Shown piece after piece: positions 56,901 through 64,000 of a stretch of DNA of 64,000 nt. The notes below the pieces were generated by a model, which was not told the DNA's origin, ran no database searches, and saw only the letters and a list, made by a program, of their open reading frames with translations. A program made the position numbers and the translations under genes. Origin of the DNA: Pseudeuparius sepicola (Eukaryota; Arthropoda; Insecta; Coleoptera; Anthribidae); assembly GCA_963920635.1 (NCBI GenBank), contig OY987298.1, positions 127,543,735 through 127,607,734 of the forward strand, given 5' to 3'. The stretch's first letter is position 1, and every line of letters starts with the position of its first letter.

Positions 56901-57053
56901 AGAGCAATGCTCTTTCATGATTTCCCAACCTGGTTTACCTATGATGGTGTGACTAGCTCCACTATCTAGCAGACCCAGAAAGGACAATCCATAAATTTTC
57001 ACCGTTAGGTAAGGACGCTCATCATCCTTGGCATGTTCGGTAATAAAATCCAA
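53967..57053 (-). CDS. pol: Gypsy pol polyprotein (protease, RT, RNase H, integrase)
   Basis: About 1028 residues, open to the stop at 53967. The protease has LLDSGASHTIIG (near residue 30). RT has LDIKSAYWQIPV and VYLDDVIIC. RNase H has TDASDFGLGAVL. The integrase has a zinc-binding H...CVVC region (CGHLGGYKT to RCVVCLSTK), then CADLVGPLP, IIVDNGVQFTS and NPVERVHR for the catalytic D, D and E, and ends with a GPY-type module (YTGPYRVSRIL). Its frame is -1 relative to gag, and no ATG lies at its start, so expression by -1 frameshifting from gag is likely. All catalytic positions are present. The start given is only the beginning of the readable frame. No envelope gene follows. Confidence 0.9.
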   Translation of the reverse strand: MDFITEHAKDDERPYLTVKIYGLSFLGLLDSGASHTIIGKPGWEIMKEHCSINSEERPNCTVANGQVCTSRGTVCIPIALRDRVRVIQVLVVPSLPHVLILGVDFWKKMDIIPDLNAGEWSFGSDIVERRCMISAICPYESLTEDQRWQLTSTIDEVFSDMGDKLGCTPLVELHIKTTSAPIKQRYYPISPALQKHVNDELDDMLAQGIVEPSTSPWSSPIVMVRKGDGRWRFCVNYKKLNSVSEPDAYPIPWVSSILDKLRDARYLTTLDIKSAYWQIPVAPESRPYTAFTVPNRGLFQFCRMPFGLHSAPAVWQRLIDRVLGADLEQYVFVYLDDVIICTPTFEKHLEVLRTVVKRIKGAGLTLNRDKCTFCKPELRYLGYVVNAEGLMVDPQKVEAVIQIPTPRTVTEVRRVVGLASYYRRFIPNFSTVVAPMTNLTRKNQEFLWDDSCQRALESIKERLVSAPVLSCPNFEHPFVVQTDASDFGLGAVLTQVQEGQEKVICYLSRSLTKNERRYSTTEKECLAVIFAVEKLRPYIEGTKFTVLTDHYSLKWLYSIRDPVGRIARWAVRLQQYDFEIVHRKGAEHVVPDALSRSVPMVTTVAAETPQTTDKWYLTMCERVSSMPRRYPLWRLESGVLYKRAKTSYPDLTDSTYDWLEVVPKERRQTVIKQNHDPPTCGHLGGYKTVGRISERYYWPCLKADVARYITRCVVCLSTKPQQKAPAGKMLSKVVTVSRPWQLLCADLVGPLPRSSSGYVYILSVCDCFTKFVLLFPLRTSTANAVARVLEDQVILVHGAPSRIIVDNGVQFTSRLFKETMERYGVEVKHTANYHPQANPVERVHRVVKTMLTSYVADKQRDWDKYLPKVAYAIRSARHEVTGLTPNLLHFGRKISISGNSKPLIDDPAVDTPQPDLRKNEVLEKICQDVAKRIKVAYNRSKHTYDLRRREERFSLNQQVWKRAHVLSDASKGFTAKLSPKYTGPYRVSRILSPWSYELCDMNGRALGVWHAKDLKAHPPNPPNPAPTG

Positions 57054-57118
57054 GACTGCTCGGCGACTATAGAAGCTTTTGGTGCAAAGACATAAAGACA
57101 GCGAGCTCGACGTGCACC

Positions 57119-58888
57119 CTACTGCCGGCTCGCTTTGGCTTTTTTTGCCTTACAGTCCGGACAAGCCGTTGCAATAACACCCACTCGCCCACACCTAAAG
57201 CAGTGGATTCGCTTTGGCTCCGGACATTGCTTGAACCGATGGCCTGCCTTTTCACAATTCCAACACTCGACAGAGACAGATGTTGTCTCTACAGCGTCGA
57301 CTTTAAGTTGTTGGTTGGGCTGGACAGGGCTTATTTCAGCTCGAGATAAGTTACCTCCAGTCCTACGATATGCAAACTCCGGTTCTACCAGGAATTTTGT
57401 ATTCGTCGGTGGTGGACAGAACCTTTGAACTCGCAGTTCGGTTTCCTCCACAAACCGTCCGATGCGCAGTAGCTCATTTACTGAAAAAATAGGGTGGACT
57501 GCCAAGTGCGTCTGGATACTAGGCAGAAGGTTTCTCCTGATAATTTGGACTCTAGATGCTTCTGGTGGAATTTCCGACAAGCGTGAGAACATATTCTCCA
57601 TCACAGACACATAATTTATGAGTCGTTCCTGAGCTCCTTGGGTCCTCCTTCTAATCTCTTCCCATAGAGTGTACTCATAATCATATGGTTGGAATGCTTC
57701 TTTGAGTTGCTTGACGAGATCATCCCAGGACACAAATCGACCCATGCGGTACCAAAGCAAGGCGTCTTTTGTAAAAAGCTCTGGTGCGGCCCGAAGCAAC
57801 TGCTCCTTTGACACGCCTCGTGACATACGAAGCTCCTCCACCCGCTGCAGAAAATTGATTACGCTTCCCGCTCCATCATATTTAACGTTCCACCGGCCAA
57901 CATCTACAGGACGAGATAGCACATTATACGTTCCATCATCCAGAGAGGGAAAATGTAAATTTTGCAGGCGACCTGCTAGAGGATCCACAGTTGAATTGGC
58001 CACATTCGTCTGGAAGTGTGGTTGAGGGTAAGTATCTTCATAAGTTCGAACAAGGTCCTGAAAACGTACCGATGGTGCGTACTCGTTTACATTGGGAGCC
58101 CTGGGGAGAGCATATGCATTGAGGTTGTTACCATCTGTGGGAGGTAGGTGTGCCTGTGAGTGTGATTGGGATTCCAGGGAGTGTACTTGTGGCATGTGCG
58201 AATGGTTATAAGTTGATGGTACTAATATCTGCCGAGAGAATTGTTGATGCTGTGACGTTTCAACTGAAAGCCTGGGGTTTACGGAATGAGAAGTCTGAGG
58301 CTCATGAGAGCTCCGGATTGAAATCATGTTGCTTCTTAGAGGGGTGGCAGCTGCTTCCCCTGCCTCACAACGAACATCTCGAACACCGTGAGCATTCTGT
58401 GGACTGTCAGAAGCTGGTTCCACCTGATGGTCTTGCATCGGGGGTTCTCCCCTTACTGACGATTCCTCTTCCGAGTATGTGTCCTCATATACCGACATGA
58501 GCGACACAATCAGCTGTTGGTCAGTGGCAAGTAGTGATTTTCTCCTTATCTCCATCGAGGGTTCACCTTCTGTAGCTATCCTGTTCAGACGAGCCTGCAG
58601 CTGCAACAATCGGGATCTAACCCTGAGGAATTCATTCCTCTTCTTTTCCACCTTAAAGTTCTGGATATCCCCTGCTAAAACGTTCAGCTTCCGCTCACAC
58701 TCTTCCAAGTCCTCGACTGGATTTATGTTAGAAACCAGAGGTGCTGTCGCTTCTCCTAAACGTTCTCTTCGCCACGCAGCCCTGACGGCTTCTCGTTTGT
58801 CTGAAACAAGATCTCTCAAAGGTTTTAAGCCTCTAATCCCCATTTCGTAGTCCAGATCGTCTCCTGCCAATCGGTTAATGTCCACCAT
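57119..58888 (-). CDS. gag: Gypsy gag polyprotein
   Basis: The first ATG is at 58888 (MVDINRLAGDDLDYEMG), 589 codons to the stop at 57119. The N-terminal half is helical and charged (ECERKLNVLAGDIQ). A retrotransposon gag capsid-like region follows (FLQRVEELRMSRGVSKEQLL, LWEEIRRRTQGAQERLINYV). Near the C-terminus is a canonical zinc knuckle CWNCEKAGHRFKQC, then a second, CFRCGRVGVIATAC, in which the usual histidine is absent. A basic tail KAKKAKASRQ ends the protein. It would form particles and package RNA. Pol follows in the -1 frame after about 65 bp. Confidence 0.85.
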   Translation of the reverse strand: MVDINRLAGDDLDYEMGIRGLKPLRDLVSDKREAVRAAWRRERLGEATAPLVSNINPVEDLEECERKLNVLAGDIQNFKVEKKRNEFLRVRSRLLQLQARLNRIATEGEPSMEIRRKSLLATDQQLIVSLMSVYEDTYSEEESSVRGEPPMQDHQVEPASDSPQNAHGVRDVRCEAGEAAATPLRSNMISIRSSHEPQTSHSVNPRLSVETSQHQQFSRQILVPSTYNHSHMPQVHSLESQSHSQAHLPPTDGNNLNAYALPRAPNVNEYAPSVRFQDLVRTYEDTYPQPHFQTNVANSTVDPLAGRLQNLHFPSLDDGTYNVLSRPVDVGRWNVKYDGAGSVINFLQRVEELRMSRGVSKEQLLRAAPELFTKDALLWYRMGRFVSWDDLVKQLKEAFQPYDYEYTLWEEIRRRTQGAQERLINYVSVMENMFSRLSEIPPEASRVQIIRRNLLPSIQTHLAVHPIFSVNELLRIGRFVEETELRVQRFCPPPTNTKFLVEPEFAYRRTGGNLSRAEISPVQPNQQLKVDAVETTSVSVECWNCEKAGHRFKQCPEPKRIHCFRCGRVGVIATACPDCKAKKAKASRQ

Positions 58889-59802
58889 TTTGTTTGCTAT
58901 CGCCTCTCCCACCACAGAAAATATTTTCAGCACTGACACTGACTTAACTTGTTTTCACTAACCAATGCCTATATTCTCTATAACTACCTAATTTTACTTA
59001 CTAACACTACTTTTCACTAACTAAATTAACACTAACTTAAGACTAACTCACTGTAACTAGCACTACCTATATACACTAAACTTACACTAAGTATAACACA
59101 CTACAATATAAGTTATAACACGAGTTAGGATGAAAGTTGTATCCTTTTATGTGTACTTTCACAAACCACAATCTCAAACTTTCCCTTTCCAAAAAAGAAA
59201 AAAAAGGAAAAAAAAGGGGGGGGTAGGAAGTCGATGTCGTATACTGTCGCTTACACCTCAGTAGAGTCGCACAATAATTTCAATTTAGATTTGTTTATTG
59301 TAATACCACCCTGTATCTATCAATGTATTTCTCAAAATCTAAATGTATTTCAAGAAACTAAAACCAAGCTTTAATCGTTTGCCAAATGTGTTCTTTTATT
59401 TCTTCCGATACCTTATACTCGAGAAAAAAAATCATTTGCAACTAAAACTTTTTAAAAAAATTAACACCCTGTGTTGAATCTGACTGCCGCTTGCTGTGAA
59501 AACAACTAAGTGCAGTAAGTAGCTCAAAATAACTGCAAAATATGCCAGTCAATTGTTTCGGATCACCACAATGGTGAACAGTGTTGCACTAGAACCTAAA
59601 TGGAAAGTAGCTTTCTACATTTACAAATCTACCACCTAACAGTACTAACCTTCATATTTTGTGTGATCTACCAATCTACTGTCACCGTCTTAGAGGTTAC
59701 CCTCGATATATTCTTAAGACGAAAATCAAAGGCAAAACACCAACAAAGAGGCTCAAAAGTCACTCAAAACTATAACATCTGTTCGTAATGATTTACTAAA
59801 CA
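58889..59802 (-). other. Gypsy 5' leader
   Basis: Sequence between the primer-binding site and the gag ATG. It contains reiterated ACTAACTT/ACACTAACT words (58955-59100), an A/G-rich run at 59186-59225 and ACCACCCTGTATC at 59308. No frame of note. Confidence 0.6.
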
Positions 59803-59814
59803 CGTTGGGCGCCA
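59803..59814 (-). promoter_or_regulatory. Gypsy primer-binding site
   Basis: The minus strand reads TGGCGCCCAACG directly after the 5' LTR. TGGCGCC is a standard tRNA 3'-end complement (tRNA-Lys-like sites begin this way), used to start minus-strand DNA synthesis. It fixes the inner LTR edge at 59815. Confidence 0.8.
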
Positions 59815-61574
59815 GTTTGCCACCGTTCCCTTCCTAACCGAGGTTATATTGTGGAATAAATAAAACAAAAGAGGGTGGACATGATAGGGTTTATTGCCTG
59901 GTAAGCAATTCACAAGTAAAAGATCTTTTGAGGGGTTTACACCCTTGAGCCTGTTTGCCGTTTGTCCTTAAGGTGACCATACTAACGATGGGGTTAAGGC
60001 TCTACAATCGGAGCATCAGCCAAATAGCCTACACCTCGACTTAAACTATTTCTAAATATATGCGCTAAGCTACTTAAGCTACGTAATTAAATTATGTACT
60101 TAACAGTAAACAGCCGAAACTCTGTGACTAAGGATGGTGTGATGCGAAAGCTACTTAAGTAGGATAACATAAGTATAAACCATAAGAGCCAACACCGGTG
60201 GTGATGTGGAAGCCTTATAGGAAGGTGCTACGGGTGTATATGTCGCTGTGCAGACGTGCAAAATACTCGAGAAAATACTTCCAGAACTGATTACAAGACA
60301 CTTATTACTACACTTAGCTGTCTGTTGGCCACTTTGGGGCTCCTCGCATGGATCGTACGGGTGCTGTGGTCGTGCCTGCACCTGGCAGGGATCTACGGAG
60401 TGGTCCGATGCTTTCGAGTTAACCAGGTGGATGACCAAGACTATACGTGTGCGATTCTACCACTAGGTAAGCGATGGACGTGCAGGAGGGTGTAGCAAGC
60501 AAGCGTGCGAGAAAGGAAGAGGCCTACAAGGGTTTTAAAGCAATCAGGACACAATCTTTCAGCGAGAAGATTTCAAACTAAGATTTGTACATGTTTTTGA
60601 AAGGTAAGCAATTAGTTCATACTCAATTATGTTTGTAGCAAGCTAGTAAACGCGAAAATCGGTTATTTATTTATCAAAGCAGTCATATCTCACCTTTGGT
60701 GTAGTGTGGCCACATGTACTTTTCACTTTCGTGTGAAAAGTTGCTTCTTTTTAAGTAAATACGACTCAAGAATAGGCTTAATCCGAACAAACTCGAAATA
60801 TGGTGTAGAAAAGAATCTACCACCTCCAAAAAAGGGCCTAATCTTAACTTTACTTATTGTATCCGAAAGATTAAACTTTTCGAAGATATGCTCTCCCTTC
60901 AAGAATAAGAAGCAAAATGGACGATACTCTCAGGAACAGGAAATTCCAGTAACTTTCAAATCTAGGGAATTTTGATTGCAAATGGCACACATGTGACTTA
61001 AGTGGCATATGACTGACATTTGACATCTGTCTTTAATGTCAGTTTGACATTGACACTGTTGACAGTTCTGTTTGTTTATTTTTCTTTAAACAATTATTGA
61101 GCACAAACTATCGCCAAAAGGCTACTATATTACTTAAAAGTTTATTGAGATTTTATATCAAAAACAGAGGTATTTATGACGCTATGTTTACATTTGTAAA
61201 TCTTGATTTTTAATTCTTAAGGTTATGATTTCACTAATCTGTTTTTGTTTCAAGCAACAAGAGGATTGGAAAAGGGGCCCCAAATCTTCTGGGGACCTTC
61301 TTGGCAAAAAGTAACAATATTATGGCGGCCTACCAGGACAAAGAGGAGGGGAACTGCAGGATCGAGGGGACTACTTGGGTAAGCTAGATAGCTAAGTTCA
61401 ATGATCTTAACAATATTATCTATTCTATTCTTTTCCAGAACGTTAGAAGATTGGACCAGATTTGTTCCATATATGGCACCTTTAAATATTATCTCTGTAA
61501 AATAACTGGAATACATATTTATTTAGCAAAATTCAGGTATTTTACTCAATAAATCAACTATGCAAAATAAGACC
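59815..61574 (-). repeat. Gypsy 5' LTR
   Basis: 1760 bp, matching 51984-53743. As the 5' LTR in minus-strand sense it should hold the promoter. I could not place a core promoter or polyadenylation site with confidence. Confidence 0.9.
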
Positions 61575-62987
61575 ATACTGTATGGAACCAGTTCGAATAT
61601 AACATTGCTGATTTTCACTTATTATCTCTCTAGTACACCAATTATTTTCTACAATTAGTTTTTCTAGCTCGCGAATACGAAATTTTAATAAAACACAAAT
61701 TATATATGTTAACACAGAAAAATCAAATAAACATTGCAGTAGTAGGTGTTCGAACTGAGCTTATTGCTCACTGTCGGAGCTGATGAATTTATCTCAGCCT
61801 ATTTTATTATTCTATAGTTAACCGAATTAACAGATTTAAATGATCATCGATTCTACTAGATTCTTAAATTGTATTTGTATTTTGTATCCATTTTATTTCT
61901 TAGTTCATGGATTTTATAAATTAATGTATGTAATACATGTTTCCTACCTTCTCTACTAAACAGATCACATGATTCTCCCATCCTAAATTTCGATCCACTA
62001 TGATGCCTAGATACTTAATATTTTGATTTTTTACGAAATACAATATGGTGGTCAAAACTTCAGGAATCTACAGAAAACGTCAAAATAAGTACATTTTTAC
62101 CATATCAACTTGTACCAAAATCCTAACGGTTTCTGATATACAATTATTTTATAAAGTCTTCTTGTCTTTTTTCTAAAGGAAGACAGTTAACGCAAACATA
62201 TTTGGTACAGTTTAGAAACACTTAAAATACTATAATTTAAAAATAATTCGACCTGTCTATACTTAAACCAGTGCGCTGGAGAGGGTGGTCTACCATCATA
62301 TTTTCTAATAAAAAAAATTCCCAATCAATTCTAAGAAAAAACTATTCTCGATTTTTTTTCGAATGTGTAGGTACCGTTTTTGACAAATTTAATTTTTTTA
62401 ATTACATATTTAATAATAGTGGACAAGTAAAGACAATATATTTAATTTTGTGAGTTTTAAATTTATTAGCGGAAGAAAATCAAAGTAGGTCTAGGCTCTT
62501 TAATTTGCACATCTATTCAGGTTTTAATTCTGAACAACTTTCCTTTACAACATTTTGCTGTAAAATCTACACAAAAGGTAATTTACTACTGCGGAAATGA
62601 GTTGAGTTTTTTTTTTATTTCAAGGACACATGATTTCTCGAATCTAGAAACCCTTTTTTACATTTTTAAGACAAAAGATCTGCCAAATATTAAAATCATA
62701 AACCTACTTACATGTCTATATATGTAGGTGACTAAAACGCACAATAATTAATTTTTCAAAAAACGGTACATTTTTGGAAAAAAGGCAAGAATATTTTTTT
62801 CTTAGAACTGATGAGGAAATTTAATCAAGGCAAAAAAGATTACTTTTGACGTACCACTTTTTATTAAAAAATATTATGGTTGGCTCTCTCCTTTCTAGCT
62901 CTGGTGGAAGTAGAAGCCAGAATGATTTTTAATTTTTAGCATTTAATTTTTCTAAACTGTAGACCGAGAGATAGTGAAAGAATTTTT
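61575..62987. other. No gene seen
   Basis: AT-rich sequence with many T runs. No family motif in any frame; no repeat shared with the rest of the window was noticed. Confidence 0.45.
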
Positions 62988-63193
62988 CCACGTTTCTGAA
63001 CAGGCTGCCAATGAGAAGTATGCAAGTTCTTCTTATGAAACTGCTGAAAAAGGATGGCATACCGTTTGCGCATGTACAAGTACAGTTTAAATATAGCTTG
63101 GACATGCGCCAACGGTATGCCATCTTTCCTTCAACAGTTGTATGGCAAGAACTTACATATTTATCATTAGCAGCCTGTTTAGAAACGTGGAAG
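62988..63193. repeat. Hairpin-forming inverted repeat, arms about 90 bp
   Basis: From CCACGTTTCTGAACAGGC (62988) to its partner GCCTGTTTAGAAACGTGG (63193), the arms pair with roughly 85% identity, including GATGGCATACCGTT, around a loop of about 25 bp. It could be a small mobile element or the precursor of a small RNA. Confidence 0.75.
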
Positions 63194-63576
63194 AATTAAG
63201 TGATAATAGTAGCTCTTTGGGTCCACGTGAACGGTATGCCTAAGAATTTTCTATTGTGAACTTAATTATAAAACACATTGCAGCCTGACGAAAATCATAT
63301 CAGATCGCATATTTTTCGAATAAATAAAAACTCACTTTTCCATATGGAGAACCCGATGAATCTCTGATTCATACCTTATTATTGTGAGAATATACGCATT
63401 ATAATGCCCTTTGAAAGGCGTACTGAGTAAAGTCACGTCCAAACAAATCTGTCACTATCTATGTTTATATTCAAGTGAAGTAAGTTATGGTTAAGCTAGG
63501 TTTTAATTTTATATATAAGTTTCCTGCCCTCTGAAAAGCCTCCTCCCATGACCATCCCTTAATAGAGCATCTCACC

Positions 63577-63601
63577 AGTGACTATAGATTCTATAGTCAC
63601 T
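63577..63601. repeat. Perfect 25-bp palindrome
   Basis: Twelve-base arms AGTGACTATAGA and the complement with one central base. Confidence 0.85.
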
Positions 63602-63846
63602 GATCTCACAGAATGTCTAGCAAAACGAAGCCTACGATAAAGACAGGCCATGGCGCACAAAAATCACGTGACCATCTTAGTCCGGCGTTACATGTCATTT
63701 GTCACATAACTGAAAGCGGCAGCTTGAGTTTTGAGAAGTTTTAAATGTTCAAAGTGTTTTTAAACGTCATCGTTTATATTTTATAAACAAGTTTGTGTCT
63801 AGTGCGCGTGTGTCCTGGCGGAGGGGAACCGCGCCCTGGTGTTATT

Positions 63847-64000
63847 ATGGCCTCTGGGTGGGAGCCGTGCCGTCCAGGAGTATTGGTGCCGCTCGCGCCG
63901 ACGCGTGAGCGCTGTAAGGGGAATTCTCCCCCGGAATGGACTCAATGGATAGTGGAGTCTGAGACACAGACGGGTGAACTGCTTACGGGAGATCCGCGAA
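63847..64000 (+). CDS. Partial open frame running off the right edge, GC-rich
   Basis: The ATG at 63847 starts MASGWEPCRPGVLVPLAPT and stays open for 51 codons to the end of the window (ELLTGDPR). The region from 63800 is far richer in G and C than anything nearby and has a plausible upstream leader with CCTGGCGGAGGGG (63814-63826), also found at 29087-29099. GC-rich leaders followed by such a frame are common at the 5' ends of insect LINEs, so ORF1 of a LINE is my first guess; a host first exon is possible. No domain can be recognised in this length. Confidence 0.4.
   Translation, partial: MASGWEPCRPGVLVPLAPTRERCKGNSPPEWTQWIVESETQTGELLTGDPR

Larger units (their letters stand above)
51984..61574 (-). 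mobile_element. Ty3/Gypsy LTR retrotransposon, apparently intact
   Basis: On the minus strand: 5' LTR (61574-59815), primer-binding site, leader, gag, pol, 3' LTR (53743-51984). Flanking bases CATAG (51979-51983) and CATAC (from 61573) suggest a 4-5 bp target duplication. The LTRs are 1760 bp each, and the only difference noticed is at the third base of the plus-strand edge (GTCTGCC against GTTTGCC). Gag and pol are open. There is no envelope-like frame. The copy is young. A clear polypurine tract next to the 3' LTR was not seen. Confidence 0.9.

Noticed and set aside
1..64000. tRNA, rRNA or CRISPR features
   Set aside because: No cloverleaf with A/B boxes, no rRNA-like sequence and no spaced short direct repeats were found; the content is eukaryotic.

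Overview
The window looks like repeat-rich intergenic DNA from an insect or other arthropod. It is AT-rich and has introns. It carries Penelope, R4/Dong-like and APE-type LINEs, Ty3/Gypsy, pogo, hAT and several Tc1/mariner relatives of the kinds usual in insect genomes. I found no complete host gene. The only possible host-derived pieces are a broken THAP-domain fragment (15242-15570) and an open frame running off the right edge (63847-64000), and both may be transposon parts.

Layout. 0.5-2.0 kb: internally deleted hAT element. 6.0-10.3 kb: decayed Penelope-like element (minus strand) split by a decayed pogo element (6349-8737). 11.4-17.3 kb: fold-back repeats, a candidate non-autonomous element with a 0.4-kb tandem duplication, the THAP fragment, hairpins and a 5'-truncated LINE. 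18183-38404: one nest. The outermost layer is a Tc1/mariner-like element with about 540-bp terminal inverted repeats (TIRs). Inside it lies a plus-strand APE LINE (about 20.1-31.5 kb), itself cut by a two-exon DNA transposon at 20257-23574 and by a Tc1/mariner-like element at 25979-29587. A minus-strand R4-type LINE sits in the (ATT)n tail of that LINE (31525-37753) and is cut in its RT active-site codons by another Tc1/mariner-like element (33158-35088). 39.8-42.3 kb: decayed second element of the same type as 20257-23574, with different TIRs. 42.3-47.6 kb: small inverted-repeat elements. 47833-49631: four 449-bp satellite units. 49790-61574: young Ty3/Gypsy element (minus strand) with 1760-bp LTRs, one LTR plus its flank being part of an 1801-bp tandem duplication. 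61.6-64 kb: little except a 200-bp hairpin and the start of a GC-rich reading frame.

The most interesting item is 20257-23574. A protein family I associate with the uncharacterised DUF7869 domain lies within about 29-bp TIRs and a 4-bp target duplication (AGGT), with TIR-like motifs reiterated near both ends. Removing the element and one AGGT rejoins the LINE ORF1 reading frame, so it moved as a DNA transposon. A second, diverged family member at 39812-42292 also sits between its own TIRs, which share no sequence with the first. Together they suggest that this protein is the transposase of a little-described or undescribed DNA transposon group.

The nest is well supported because three insertions restore the interrupted reading frame when element plus one target duplication is removed. 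All calls come from reading the sequence; no database search was run.
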